A stretch of 64,000 nt of DNA from Lewinellaceae bacterium (GCA_020636375.1 JACJXZ010000008.1:1-64000); one strand, 5' to 3'. Positions 18,340 through 27,982 are shown, counted from the first letter of the stretch. Translations and numbers: made by a program. Notes: generated by a model not told the origin, from the sequence alone.

Positions 18340-19107
18340 TCACAAGTCTTTCCGGTTGAATATCCGCACCGCAACAGCAAGTGGCGCCGCCCCCCACGCC
18401 AGCAAGGCCAGCCAGGCAACGACCCACCCCCAGGCGCCGGCCAGGAATTCGCGGAACACCGCGCCGGAGTGGCCCATGAGCGCCGCTGCATCCATACGGG
18501 TGATGATCATCATCCGGGCGATGTCGATCGGGTTGAGCATGGTCAGCACGAGGACGGCCCGTTCCAGCGGGTATTCGCTGAAATTGTACAGGACGAGCAG
18601 CAGCAGCGCGTCGAACACCAGGGCAAAAAAGAACCAGAGGATGAGGGCAAAACCGATGCCCTGCGCCTTGTCGCGAAAGGTGACGGCGCCCAGGAAGGCC
18701 AGGGCCACGAAAACGACGGTGGCCATTACGCCGCCCAGCACCAGCAGTATCCCCTTAGTGCCGGCTCCGTGCCACAATACGGGCAGGCCCACCCCGACGA
18801 GGAAGGCCAGCACCAGGGCCAGGGCTATGCCGGCAAACTCGACCAGCAGCACCCGGCTGCGGGCCACCGGCTGCGCCAGCACCAGCTCCATGAATTCGGC
18901 GGAGTTGTAATAATGAATAGTGGAAAAAACGATACTGGCCAACGGCACAAAGACCAGGACGATATTCATCAGGCTCAGCAATGCCTTTTCCGGCCGGGGC
19001 TCCAGGCTGAACAACCCCAGGGAAAAGAGGAGCAGCACGGCCGTATAGGCCAGCACGGTCCGGTTGCGGAGAATATCGCCTGCCACAAAGCTGATGATCT
19101 TTTTCAT
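18340..19107 (-). CDS. nosY: NosY-type ABC permease
   Basis: 255 residues with about six membrane segments and no large soluble domain, typical for the ABC-2 permease NosY. The characteristic NosY stretch STIHYYNSAEFMELVLAQPV is at residues about 62-81, and MLNPIDIARMM is about residue 191. The start overlaps the nosF stop by four bases, showing translational coupling. With NosF it exports or energises delivery of a sulfur species or factor needed for Cu-Z cluster assembly on NosZ in the periplasm (established for the family). It is the last gene of the visible nos cluster. Confidence 0.88.
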   Translation of the reverse strand: MKKIISFVAGDILRNRTVLAYTAVLLLFSLGLFSLEPRPEKALLSLMNIVLVFVPLASIVFSTIHYYNSAEFMELVLAQPVARSRVLLVEFAGIALALVLAFLVGVGLPVLWHGAGTKGILLVLGGVMATVVFVALAFLGAVTFRDKAQGIGFALILWFFFALVFDALLLLVLYNFSEYPLERAVLVLTMLNPIDIARMMIITRMDAAALMGHSGAVFREFLAGAWGWVVAWLALLAWGAAPLAVAVRIFNRKDL

Positions 19108-19820
19108 GGTTTTTCCCTTTGCATGATCCGGGCAATAACCCTGGAGAGCCGGTCCTCCCGGGTTTCTTCTTTGAGGCTCGCCAGGGATTTGAAGAATTGC
19201 ATCCTCCCTTCCTGGAGGAACAGCACGTCGGTGGCCACGTCATCCAGGTCGCTCAGGATGTGGGAAGTGATGATGATCAGTTTTCCCCGTTCGCACTGCC
19301 GGCGGATCTTCTCTTTGAGCAGTTCGTTGGCCACCGGGTCGAGGCCGGCCGTCGGCTCGTCCAGGATCAGGATGGGCGGGTCGAAGAGGAAAGCGAGGGT
19401 GGCGCTGACCTTCTGCCGGGTGCCTCCGGAGAGGGTATGCATTCGCTGCGACATCACTTCTTCCAGGCCGAAGGCGCCGATAAGCCCGGCATCGGTGTGG
19501 CGGGCGGCCTCTCTGCCCCTGATCTGGCGGATGAGTTCCAGCACCTGCCTCACCTTCATCTGGTCGGGATAACGGCCCACCTGCGGCATGTAGCCGATGT
19601 GTTCCCGGTAGCCCCAGTTGCCGGCAGCCGGAATGCCATTGACCCACACCTCTCCGGCGCTGGGTTTTACCAGGCCGAGGATGCACTTAAGCAGGGTGGT
19701 CTTTCCCGAGCCGTTGGGCCCGATGAGGGCTATGCACTGTCCTGCCGACAGTTGGAGCGTAATCTCGCTCAGGGCAGTGTTTCTGCCAAAAGACTTGGCC
19801 AGGCTTTCAATCCGTATCAT
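19104..19820 (-). CDS. nosF: NosF-type ABC ATPase
   Basis: 238 residues. Walker A GPNGSGKTT lies near residues 34-42, the Q-loop as YMPQ, the signature LSGGTRQKVSATLAF, Walker B LILDEPTAGLDP and the switch in ITSHIL. The LSGGTRQKV form is typical of NosF. It overlaps nosD by 14 bases upstream and nosY by four downstream, so the three are one translational unit. It powers NosY in maturation of the nitrous oxide reductase copper centre. Confidence 0.9.
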   Translation of the reverse strand: MIRIESLAKSFGRNTALSEITLQLSAGQCIALIGPNGSGKTTLLKCILGLVKPSAGEVWVNGIPAAGNWGYREHIGYMPQVGRYPDQMKVRQVLELIRQIRGREAARHTDAGLIGAFGLEEVMSQRMHTLSGGTRQKVSATLAFLFDPPILILDEPTAGLDPVANELLKEKIRRQCERGKLIIITSHILSDLDDVATDVLFLQEGRMQFFKSLASLKEETREDRLSRVIARIMQREKP

Positions 19821-21087
19821 GGCGGGCGGGTTTCATGAGCGGTTTTTCGTCGACCAGTTGTTCCGGGATGAGGCTGGGAAAGATGCGTTCGGCGTAGTCG
19901 AGGGCCTCCATGAAGAAGCTGTGGAGCAGGATGCTGGCCGCCGGCACCTTACCGATGATAAGGGCGTGCAGGCTGGCCGGCCGGTAGGGAACGTCGCCGA
20001 TGCCGTCGCGGTCGAGGTCGGCGCCCCGGTAATTGCCCCAGTAGTTGTTCGAATACGTGTTGAGGTTGTGGCGGCTGTTGGTCGTCAGTTCGAAAGTGTT
20101 GGCGATGAAATTGTTGTATTCAAAACGGTTGTCCAGGCAGTTGCCTTTGACATCCAGCGCCCAGCCGTTCTCCACAAACTCGTTGTGGTGGATGTGGAGG
20201 CGGTTGGCGCCTTCGGCGTAAATGCCTCTGGTGTTTTCGCGGAAAGTATTGTAGGCCATTTCTCCGTCGCTGATCTCCTTGAGCAGGATGCCGTAGGAGG
20301 CGCCGCCCCAGTTGTGGTCGAAGGTGTTGCCCAGCATGCGGATCTGGCGGGAAAACATGACGGCTACCCCCGCGCCGTTATCGCGAAAGGTGTTGTCCTC
20401 GTACACATCCCGGTTGGAAAACATGAAATGCAGGCCGTAGCGCAGGTTGCCTTCGCTGGTATTGCCCCGGATTTCGCTGTCGTCGACAAATTCGAAATAA
20501 ATGCCGTCCCGGTGGCCGCTCACGTAGTTGCCTTCCACCAGGATGCGTTCGCCCTTCCAGATGTGGATGGCATTGCCGGAGGAGGCTTCTTCCTTCGCCC
20601 TGCCGACAATGCGGTTGCCGCGCACGGTGCATCCTTCCGACTGCTGCAGATAAATCCCGAAAAAGGTGTTCTCCAGCACATTGTCTGCCACGAGGCAGCC
20701 CTCGCAGCGCACCAGGCGGATGGCTGCCGGGTCTTCGGTATAACTGACGCCCACGTTGCGGAAGGCCAGCCCCCGCACCTCGCTGCCCGGCGCAAAAACG
20801 GACAGGATTTCGCCCTGGCCCTGGCCGTCGATCACCGCCTCGCCTTCCCCGATCAGGCAGAGCCGCTTTTTGACGGTTATGCCGCGTTCTTTGTACACGC
20901 CTTCCCGAATGATGATGGTGTCGCCCGCTGCCGCTGTTTCCACTGCTTTTTGTATGCCGGAAAGCGGGCAGGCAGTGCAGACGGTGTGTCTTGTGGCAAG
21001 AACGCAGGCGGGCAGGAAGAGGATCAGCCAGGCGACAGCCAGGATTTTGCCCGGGCGGCGCGGCGGCGGGATAGCGTTGTCCTTCAT
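19807..21087 (-). CDS. nosD: NosD-type periplasmic copper-site maturation protein
   Basis: 426 residues. An N-terminal signal/membrane segment (about 15-31, ILAVAWLILFLPACVLA) is followed by a right-handed beta-helix (CASH/NosD repeats) with rungs such as GIYLQQSEGCTVRGN, GIYFEFVDDSEIRGN and GIYAEGANRLHIHHN, and the diagnostic NNYWGNYRGADLDRDGIGD. NosD works with NosFY in Cu-Z assembly. It starts about 250 bp downstream of the nosZ stop, across a repeat rather than the nosL gene often found with it. Confidence 0.92.
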   Translation of the reverse strand: MKDNAIPPPRRPGKILAVAWLILFLPACVLATRHTVCTACPLSGIQKAVETAAAGDTIIIREGVYKERGITVKKRLCLIGEGEAVIDGQGQGEILSVFAPGSEVRGLAFRNVGVSYTEDPAAIRLVRCEGCLVADNVLENTFFGIYLQQSEGCTVRGNRIVGRAKEEASSGNAIHIWKGERILVEGNYVSGHRDGIYFEFVDDSEIRGNTSEGNLRYGLHFMFSNRDVYEDNTFRDNGAGVAVMFSRQIRMLGNTFDHNWGGASYGILLKEISDGEMAYNTFRENTRGIYAEGANRLHIHHNEFVENGWALDVKGNCLDNRFEYNNFIANTFELTTNSRHNLNTYSNNYWGNYRGADLDRDGIGDVPYRPASLHALIIGKVPAASILLHSFFMEALDYAERIFPSLIPEQLVDEKPLMKPARHDTD

Positions 21088-21180
21088 TCTTTTGAGTTGT
21101 GGTGTTGCAATAGTCGTACAGGATTGAATGTCCAGAGCCTGGGCGCCAGTCCGATGGGCTGTGTAAAAGGTTGAAAATAG

Positions 21181-21290
21181 ACAGGATTTACCCTGTGAAA
21201 TAGCCCCAATAAACCCCGCAATTATTTCACAGGGTGAACAGGATTTACAAGATTAATGCATCCTGTTAGTCCTGTTAATCCTGTCTGCAT
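21181..21290. repeat. ACAGGATTTAC repeat with hairpin between nosZ and nosD
   Basis: Direct copies of ACAGGATTTAC (21181, 21238) surround a 12-bp inverted repeat CCCTGTGAAATA (21191-21202) / TATTTCACAGGG (21223-21234), followed by AATCCTGT/TAGTCCTGT words. There is no T-run for either strand, so a role as terminator is doubtful. It occupies the nosZ-nosD gap. Confidence 0.6.
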
Positions 21291-21337
21291 ATACTTTTTG
21301 TGCAATACTCCGGGGCAGTCTGGATTTGTCTGCCCAC

Positions 21338-23347
21338 TCACATCGATCCGTCGCCATCCTCCTCTGCCTGGCTCAGCATGTCCTTCTCGCTCAGGTTTTC
21401 GTTCAGTCCCCACTTGAGGGCCACGTTGGATCCTTTGGGAGAGACGCGGACGTATCCGGACATTTCCTGGTGCAGGGCTGAGCAGAAGTCGGTGCAGTAG
21501 AACGGGAAGACGCCTACCCGCTGGGGTTCCCACTTCAGGGTCCGGGTTTGGCCGGGCATGACGAGCAGTTCGGCGTTATTGTTTCCGAGGACGGCAAACC
21601 CGTGCGGCACGTCCCAGTCCTGTTCGAGGTTGGTGAGGTGGAAATAGACCTCGTCGCCCACCCTGATGCCCTCGATGTTATCCGGGGCGAGGTGGCTGCG
21701 TATGGCGGTCATGTATACGTGGATTTCGTTGCCGTCGCGTTCCACCTTGGCTTTCCCTTCGCCCTTTGCCACGTAGGGGTGCGTGTTCTCTTCCAGGGCG
21801 TAGAACTTTTTGACATTGGGCATCACCTTATCGGCAGCGATAGCCTGGGCATAGTGCGGTTCGCCCTTGGTGGGGAAGTCCAGCAGCAGGCGCATCTTCT
21901 CGCCGGAGATGTCGAACAGCTGGGCGGAGTGCACCAGCTCGGGGCCGGTCGGCAGGTAGCGGTCCTTGGTGATCTTATTCATGGCGACCAGGTATTTGCC
22001 GTCGGGCTTTGTCGTCTCTCCGCCGGGGATGACGAGGTGGCCGGGAGAGTAGAACGTGGGCTGCCGGTCCAGCACCTCTTTGGTTTCGACATTCCACTTG
22101 ACGACTTCCGAAGAGATAAAGAAAGTGGTATAGGCATTGCCCCGGCCATCAAATTCGGTGTGCAACGGCCCCAGCCCGGGCTCTTTGACCACGCCTTCTA
22201 TGGCAGCTTCGTAGCTGATGATGGGGATGCCTTCGAAATCGCCCTCATAATTTTCGTCCTTTATGGCCTGTTGGATTTTGTCGAACGAATAAACCGAGAG
22301 ATCTGCCGACAGTTTGCCATTGCCGACGATATATTCCCCGGTGGGGTCGATATCGCAGCCGTGGGGCGACTTGGGCACCGGCAGGAAATACACTACCCCG
22401 GGCGCGTCGGCCGGGTTGATCATGCGCACGCTGGTTTCTTCGCCGGAAGTGGCGATGCCGCTGCTTTCATCAACCAGGTTGTGGGAATAACTGATGTTGC
22501 GCGTTTCAAACGTGCCTTGTTCAAGGTATTCCTCCGCCCTTTTCCAGTTGACGACGGCCATCAGGTCCTTGTCCTTTTGAGAAGCGTTGATCTCCAGCAG
22601 GCTGTGCGCCTGTTCGGAATTGTAGGTGGTGAGGAAGCTCCAGCCGTGGGATTTTCCCTTGCCATTGCGCGCCAGGTCGTAGTTGAAGCCGGGTACCAGG
22701 ATTTGGAAGGCGAGCGTCATTTCGCCGCTTTCCGGATCGACGGAAACGTAGTTGATGGCGCCGTCGAAGTTCTCGGCGTAGGAATCGATGGCCACGTCTT
22801 CCTGCGGGATGGGGACGCTGAAGCGCGTGCCCGACACCAGGTATTCGGAATTCTGGGTGATGAACGGCGCGCAGTGCAGGCCGGCCACGAAAGGAATTTC
22901 CAGGATTTCCACCGTTTCAAAGGTGCGCAGGTCGACCCGGGCGATCCGGGGCGTGTTGTTGCCGTTGACGAACAGCCAGCGCCCGTCGAACTCCCCGTCG
23001 GTTTGGGAAAGCTCGATGTGGTGGGTATCGTCCCAGGGAACGAATCCGAACGAAGTCTGAAACAACGGCTTGGTCTCTTCGCTGTAGCCGTAGCCGTTTT
23101 CCGGATACTGTGAAAACACGGGGATTTCCCGGAACAGGCGCCCGGAAGGCAGCCCGTAGACGGTCACCTGCCCGCTGTAGCCTCCGGAGAGGAATGCGTA
23201 GAATTCGTCGTATTCTCCGGGCGGGACGTAAACCTCGCCCGCCACGTCGCCGTTGACGACGTTTTCGGTATTGGCGCTATCGCAGGCAGTAAACAGGCCC
23301 AGGGCCCCTGCTGCGCAAAGGAAAAGTGTGGGGAGTAAGCGTATCAT
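21338..23347 (-). CDS. nosZ: Nitrous oxide reductase, clade II, lipoprotein-type signal
   Basis: 669 residues. Reduces N2O to N2 in the periplasm. The N-terminus has a Sec lipoprotein signal (LGLFTAC, Cys22) rather than the twin-arginine signal of clade I. The Cu-Z region DDTHHIE (residues 106-112) fits the DxHH form of clade II. Other propeller His motifs include GLHCAPF, YSHN, PHGCDIDPTGEY and PLHTEFDGRG. The C-terminal cupredoxin domain carries the full Cu-A set in FYCTDFCSALHQEM (Cys618, Cys622, His626, Met629). Upstream, 109 bp away, is a cytochrome c lipoprotein, the likely electron donor; nosDFY follow. Confidence 0.95.
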   Translation of the reverse strand: MIRLLPTLFLCAAGALGLFTACDSANTENVVNGDVAGEVYVPPGEYDEFYAFLSGGYSGQVTVYGLPSGRLFREIPVFSQYPENGYGYSEETKPLFQTSFGFVPWDDTHHIELSQTDGEFDGRWLFVNGNNTPRIARVDLRTFETVEILEIPFVAGLHCAPFITQNSEYLVSGTRFSVPIPQEDVAIDSYAENFDGAINYVSVDPESGEMTLAFQILVPGFNYDLARNGKGKSHGWSFLTTYNSEQAHSLLEINASQKDKDLMAVVNWKRAEEYLEQGTFETRNISYSHNLVDESSGIATSGEETSVRMINPADAPGVVYFLPVPKSPHGCDIDPTGEYIVGNGKLSADLSVYSFDKIQQAIKDENYEGDFEGIPIISYEAAIEGVVKEPGLGPLHTEFDGRGNAYTTFFISSEVVKWNVETKEVLDRQPTFYSPGHLVIPGGETTKPDGKYLVAMNKITKDRYLPTGPELVHSAQLFDISGEKMRLLLDFPTKGEPHYAQAIAADKVMPNVKKFYALEENTHPYVAKGEGKAKVERDGNEIHVYMTAIRSHLAPDNIEGIRVGDEVYFHLTNLEQDWDVPHGFAVLGNNNAELLVMPGQTRTLKWEPQRVGVFPFYCTDFCSALHQEMSGYVRVSPKGSNVALKWGLNENLSEKDMLSQAEEDGDGSM

Positions 23348-23456
23348 GTTGTCTTGTTTTTGGTTGGCATAAAAAATAAAGGGTATGTCTTTCGGAAATC
23401 AGGATTGGCTGTTAATGCTGGGTTCAACAATATAACAATCCAGCAATATAGCTCCC

Positions 23457-23960
23457 TTAACCTTCCTCCACTGCCTGGTCTCTTTCGCCCACCTTCTCCA
23501 CATCATTTTTGCGCATAAATTCGAGTATGTCGCGGGCGTCCCCGACGGAGACATTCTGGTTAGGCATGCGGGTCAGGCATTCCTCCAGCAACTTTTGAGC
23601 TTCGGGATCTTCGGCAAGCATGATATCGACGTTGGTGATCATATTCATGATCCACTCCGGCTTGCGCCGGTTGGTGATGCCGGCCCAGCCGGGGCCTACA
23701 ACCCGCTGATCGGTGAGTTTGTGGCAGGCGGCGCATTTCATCTGATAGATGGATTCGCCCATTTCGAGCATATCCTGATTCAGCGGTTCGGTCAGCTCCA
23801 CGGTTTTGACTTCGCCGATGCCCTTGCCGGTGGCAATGCCCGGGTCGGGGTCTTCGATCATACTCTGGGGAGGAGCAGAGGAATCTGTGCCGTCGTTCTC
23901 CGGGTTTCCGCAGGCAAAGGCCAGGAAAGACAGGCCGAGGGTGAAAAGGAGGTTTTTCAT
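23457..23960 (-). CDS. Lipoprotein cytochrome c of the nos cluster
   Basis: 167 residues. The lipoprotein signal ends at Cys17 (FLAFAC). A disordered acidic linker precedes one heme c site CAACH (Cys76, Cys79, His80); Met in TRMPNQNV (about 131) is the probable axial ligand. It is a class I monoheme cytochrome anchored in a membrane facing the periplasm. As the first gene of the minus-strand nos cluster, 109 bp before nosZ, it most likely passes electrons from the quinol or bc-type complex to NosZ, as in other clade II nos clusters. Its upstream region is a 268-bp divergent gap where I see no clear FNR-type site. Confidence 0.88.
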   Translation of the reverse strand: MKNLLFTLGLSFLAFACGNPENDGTDSSAPPQSMIEDPDPGIATGKGIGEVKTVELTEPLNQDMLEMGESIYQMKCAACHKLTDQRVVGPGWAGITNRRKPEWIMNMITNVDIMLAEDPEAQKLLEECLTRMPNQNVSVGDARDILEFMRKNDVEKVGERDQAVEEG

Positions 23961-24228
23961 AAAAAAGGCTTTTGGTCAGGAAATATGGTGTTGATTGTGG
24001 TTGTTTGTAGCCTTTGTCTCTATCAGGTTGGATTAGATTAGAAGCTTTAATAAAAGGAGGAGATATAGGTTGGAACACAACCTGGATTTTGATGTTCGCT
24101 CATCTGGCTGAAAATTTGTGCATCATCTTGAATAGCCCGGTCAGATCAGAGGAATAAACGATGTCCTCCCGGCTATTTTCCCATTCCTTCCTTTTCCCTA
24201 TCTTCACCCGACAAAAACCACCCGCATC

Positions 24229-26508
24229 ATGCTTCGCCCTGTTTTGCCGTTCGCCCATCTGTTGTTCCTCCTCGCCTGGCTTTTCCCGGCCCCCATCGGC
24301 AGCAACTGCCGCACCAGGCCGCCCTTTTCCGGCTACTCCTTCATCAGCCCGGCCATCCTCGACCCGGAACTCAAGGCGGCGCCTGTTTTTGTGGACTTCG
24401 ATGCGCTGCAGCGCTACTATCAGCGCAAGGGCGACCCGCAGGTCCAGGGCAATATCGAGGAGTGGCAAGCGCGCTTTTGCGAAGTGCCTCGCTTTCAGGA
24501 CATTGGCGTGCTGGTCTACGAGTCGTCGATATCGGACCTCGACCAGCTGGCGGCGGCGATCCGCAGCCCCTCCATCTCCATGCCCTACCGCCTGCGGGAA
24601 AACACCTTCGCCGAGTACCTGCTCCGCAACAAGTGCCTGGAAACGGTGCGCTACCTCTCTTTCGCCAAGCAGTGCGAGCCTTACGTGATACAGAGCGATG
24701 CCTGGAAAGACGCTCCCAATACCGCCCGCAGCCGGATGCAGGGCCTCATCGAGGATGGCCTGCAGGCCTTCCGCCGCACCAAGTCGCACTACATCCGGCT
24801 GCGGTATGCCTACCAGCTCGTCCGCCTGGCCCACTACAGCAAGCAGTACCAGCAGGTGCTCGACCTGTACGACTACCTGATGCCCAAGACCGACAACGAC
24901 CCCAGCATCATCGAGTACTGGATCATGGGGCACCGCGCCGGCGCCCTGATGGCCCTGGGCGAACGGGTGGAAGCGGCTTACCTCTTCTCCCGCATTTTCG
25001 ACAACTGCCCCAGCAAGCGGGAGTCGGCTTACCGAAGTTTCAGCATCAAGACCGACGAAGAATGGGCGGCCTGCCTGCGGCGCTGCCAGAACGACCAGGA
25101 GCGGGCGGCCCTTTACGCTATCCGCGCCCGGGACCCCAAGAGCAAGCTGCTCGTGGAAATGCGCCATATCTACAGCCTCGACCCTAACAATACCTACCTC
25201 CAGTTGCTGCTCATCCAGGAGATGAACCGGCTGGAAAAACACCTCCTGGGCGTCTCTTTCAACGACAAGCGCCGCCGCAATGAATATTACTACAACATCC
25301 CCTCCAAAGACGCCGGCCAGCGGGTGATCGAGCTGCAGCGCTTCGTCAGCCAGGTGATCGGCGAAGGGCTGGTGGAAGAGGCCGGCCTGTGGCGCCTGGC
25401 CGAAGGCTACCTGGCCTTCCTGTCCGGAAACTATTACGACGCCCGCATCGCCTTCCAGCACGCCCGCAAAGCGATCCCCCGGGGGGATTTCCTCGCCGAA
25501 CAGCTCCGGGTTTTCGAACTGGCCCTGCAGATCAGCTCCTACCAAACCATTTCGGATACCATGGAAAACAGCCTGGCCTACATCCGCAAGTTCGACCCCC
25601 TGTACGAGAAATACGAGGATTTTACCGGCTTCACCGACGACAAGCTGTACCAGTTGTACAATCAATATGGCTTCAAAGGCAAGGCTTTCCTCTTCCAGCA
25701 CCGGCTCCAGGAGCTGCGGCCCAACCTGCAGCCGGACATCCTGGACGAGCTGATCGAAATATGCCTCGACCCGAACCGCACGAAACTGGAAACCCAGCTC
25801 GTCGCCCAGGGCGACAGCACTTTCCTCTACCCCCTCCTGGCAATGAAGGCCACCTACCTGATGAACAACTACCAGTTTGAGGCCGCCCTGGAAACCATGA
25901 AAAAGATGCCCAGGGTGGAGTGGGACAACTTCGGGCTCTTCTATCCCTTTATCGACCGGGTCAAAGACTGCGTCCATTGCAAGGGCTGGCCGGACAACAT
26001 CAGCCCCCTCAACAAGGGCGAACTCCTGGAGCGCCTGCTGGAGCTGGACTACGCCGCCAAGGCCACCTCCGGCAACGAAGCCGCCTGGAATTATTACCAG
26101 GTCGGGCTGGCCCTCTACAATATGTCCTATTTCAGCTATTCCTGGAACGCCATGGATTACTACCGCAGCGGGGCCAGCCTGAACACCGCCTACCTCCAGG
26201 ACGGGGATAACATCACCCCCGAACCCCGCTTCCCGTATGATAACCGCGAGCATTTCGACTGCAGCCAGGCAAAATATTATTTCGAACGCGCCCGCCTGGC
26301 CACCGACAGCCTCAACCTGGCCGCCAAAGCCACCTTCATGGCCGCCAAATGCGAGCGCAACGAATACTACGTCAACCGCTGGCGGGAAGGGGCGGTGCAG
26401 ACTTACAACAACTTTAATATCCTGGCGCAGAATTATTCCGAAACGCCCTACTTTGAATTGTTTATCCGGGAGTGCCAGTATTTCAGGGCGTATGTGCTGC
26501 GGGAGTAA
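24229..26508 (+). CDS. Large exported helical-repeat protein, unrecognised family
   Basis: 759 residues with a signal peptide (1-24). The rest is dominated by amphipathic helix pairs reminiscent of TPR or Sel1 repeats (for example YEKYEDFTGFTDDKLYQLYN, AALETMKKM), many Tyr and Trp, and a few scattered Cys (CRTRP, CVHCKG). I recall similar predicted proteins in Saprospiria and Cytophagia without assigned function. It is divergent from the nos cluster and is followed 63 bp later by a small exported protein on the same strand, so the two may be an operon. Possibly a periplasmic scaffold; no enzyme motif seen. Confidence 0.72.
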   Translation: MLRPVLPFAHLLFLLAWLFPAPIGSNCRTRPPFSGYSFISPAILDPELKAAPVFVDFDALQRYYQRKGDPQVQGNIEEWQARFCEVPRFQDIGVLVYESSISDLDQLAAAIRSPSISMPYRLRENTFAEYLLRNKCLETVRYLSFAKQCEPYVIQSDAWKDAPNTARSRMQGLIEDGLQAFRRTKSHYIRLRYAYQLVRLAHYSKQYQQVLDLYDYLMPKTDNDPSIIEYWIMGHRAGALMALGERVEAAYLFSRIFDNCPSKRESAYRSFSIKTDEEWAACLRRCQNDQERAALYAIRARDPKSKLLVEMRHIYSLDPNNTYLQLLLIQEMNRLEKHLLGVSFNDKRRRNEYYYNIPSKDAGQRVIELQRFVSQVIGEGLVEEAGLWRLAEGYLAFLSGNYYDARIAFQHARKAIPRGDFLAEQLRVFELALQISSYQTISDTMENSLAYIRKFDPLYEKYEDFTGFTDDKLYQLYNQYGFKGKAFLFQHRLQELRPNLQPDILDELIEICLDPNRTKLETQLVAQGDSTFLYPLLAMKATYLMNNYQFEAALETMKKMPRVEWDNFGLFYPFIDRVKDCVHCKGWPDNISPLNKGELLERLLELDYAAKATSGNEAAWNYYQVGLALYNMSYFSYSWNAMDYYRSGASLNTAYLQDGDNITPEPRFPYDNREHFDCSQAKYYFERARLATDSLNLAAKATFMAAKCERNEYYVNRWREGAVQTYNNFNILAQNYSETPYFELFIRECQYFRAYVLRE

Positions 26509-26571
26509 TATGGCATTAAAAAATTCCTTAACTTTGAAGGGTTACCTAAATCCCGAAGGGAATTTGCCGCT

Positions 26572-26979
26572 ATGAAATACTATTTACTGCTCTTTTCCCT
26601 GGCCCTTCTGTTCGGCGCCGCCAAATGCGGAAACCAAAACGACTACCAACTGGGCCAGTTGTTCCGCCTGCAACTTGGCGAGTCGGCCCGCTGCCATTGC
26701 CCGGGGCCAACCATTCAGTTTACCGCCATCAAGGAGGACTCCCGCTGCCCGGAGTTTACCAATTGCATTTGGGAGGGGCAGGCCGTCATCCAGTTCTCCC
26801 TGGAGAAAGGAGAGCGCCAGTATGTCGACCTGACCCTGCGCGCCGGCCATCCCGAACTGGCCAGCAAGAAGGTGGGCGACTATATCTACCGGCTGGAAAA
26901 AGTGTCGCCCTATCCCCAGGCGGGGAAGGCTCACCAGCCGGAAGAGTATGTGGTTGAAATGGTGGTGGAGGGAATATAA
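26572..26979 (+). CDS. Small Cys-rich exported protein
   Basis: 135 residues. A signal sequence MKYYLLLFSLALLFGAAKCG ends in a Cys, but Lys at -1 makes true lipidation doubtful. The mature part has CHCPG and the motif SRCPEFTNCIWEGQA, a Cys-Trp pattern seen in small exported Bacteroidota proteins, followed by beta strands. No catalytic motif. It follows the helical-repeat protein by 63 bp on the same strand. Confidence 0.68.
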   Translation: MKYYLLLFSLALLFGAAKCGNQNDYQLGQLFRLQLGESARCHCPGPTIQFTAIKEDSRCPEFTNCIWEGQAVIQFSLEKGERQYVDLTLRAGHPELASKKVGDYIYRLEKVSPYPQAGKAHQPEEYVVEMVVEGI

Positions 26980-27183
26980 AACCTAATGCCTAAAACCTCC
27001 CAACACTGGAGGGGGCACAATTTAGCATCGCGCCCGGTTCTCCCCCTCCTGTTCACTCCTCGTACGATAGCCCCTATCCTTATCCAGATTTCTATGCGGG
27101 TATTTCCGCCATAGCATCCGCTAAAGTCTTATCTTGCCAGGCGTACTGTCGTACTGTCAATTTCCTAACGCAACCGGCCGCGC

Positions 27184-27867
27184 ATGTTTTTTCCGATTGG
27201 CGATGATCAGGTCCGAGGAGGGCATTTCCCGCTCCTCAGTTATGCTTTCATCGCGTTAAACGTAGTTGTTTTTCTGTATCAGCTCCAGTTTCCGGACGCT
27301 CTGGTGGGCGAGTTCGGCTCGGTGCCGGCGGAGACCGTCCGCGGAGAGAACCTCCTCACCCTCGTCACCAGCATGTTCCTGCACGGCGGCTGGGGGCACC
27401 TCATCGGCAACATGATCTTCCTGTGGGTCTTCGCCGACAACATCGAGGCCACCGTGGGCAGCACCCGCTTCCTGTTTTTCTACCTGCTCGGCGGGCTGGC
27501 CGGCCAGGCGGCCCACATCTACTTCAACTGGTACAGCACCATGCCCACCATCGGCGCCAGCGGTGCCATCTCGGCGGTCATGGGCGCCTATCTGGTCATG
27601 TTCCCCACCTCTCGCATCAAAGTGTGGTTCTTTTTTCTCATCTTCCGCATGCAGGCCATCTTTTTCCTCGGCTTCTGGATCGCCATGCAGTGGATGAGCG
27701 GCACGGCATCTTTGGAAGTCAATACTGCTCAGACCGGCGGCACGGCCTGGTGGGCGCATATCGGCGGCTTTGCCTTTGGCGTGGTGGCGGGGTTTTACTT
27801 CCGCTTTCAGTATCCGTCGCCAGGGGAGGAGCGGAGGTATGATTATTATAAGGAGGAAGGGTATTAG
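27184..27867 (+). CDS. Rhomboid-family intramembrane serine protease
   Basis: 227 residues with six predicted membrane segments. The catalytic Ser is in TIGASGAISAVMG (about residue 129) and the catalytic His in WWAHIGGFAFG (about 191). The conserved HGGWGHLIGNMIFLWVFADN block (about 62-81) precedes them. Cleaves membrane-anchored substrates within the bilayer; substrate unknown. It stands alone, and the Q element copy 2 lies 24 bp after its stop. Confidence 0.9.
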   Translation: MFFPIGDDQVRGGHFPLLSYAFIALNVVVFLYQLQFPDALVGEFGSVPAETVRGENLLTLVTSMFLHGGWGHLIGNMIFLWVFADNIEATVGSTRFLFFYLLGGLAGQAAHIYFNWYSTMPTIGASGAISAVMGAYLVMFPTSRIKVWFFFLIFRMQAIFFLGFWIAMQWMSGTASLEVNTAQTGGTAWWAHIGGFAFGVVAGFYFRFQYPSPGEERRYDYYKEEGY

Positions 27868-27890
27868 CGGGTTATGCCTGGGCAAGGCTA

Positions 27891-27982
27891 CCCGTCTAAG
27901 GTTGGACAGCAGAAAGGGGAAAGCCGAGCGGAGTCGAGGCCAAGCGTTTGCAGGAGGCATGGAGTGTCCAATCTTAGACGGG
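27891..27982 (-). repeat. Palindromic element Q, copy 2 (92 bp)
   Basis: Inverted relative to 14626-14717, with two differences. The palindrome extends further through flanking GGCAAGGCTA and TAGCCCTGGGC. It is placed just after the rhomboid stop. Confidence 0.88.

Noticed and set aside
19618..23113. Plus-strand open frames of more than 500 codons over nosD and nosZ
   Set aside because: Shadows of strongly recognised minus-strand nos genes; no signal peptide or domain.
23961..24228. FNR/CRP-type operator for the nos cluster
   Set aside because: I looked for TTGAT-N4-ATCAA on both strands of the divergent gap and found only weak half-sites (TTGAT at about 23991), not a convincing dyad.
24100..26253. 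Very long minus-strand open frame (over 700 codons) opposite the helical-repeat protein
   Set aside because: It is antisense to a gene with a signal peptide and good composition. Its translation is rich in Gly/Val/His/Gln without domains, as expected for the complement of GC-biased codons.
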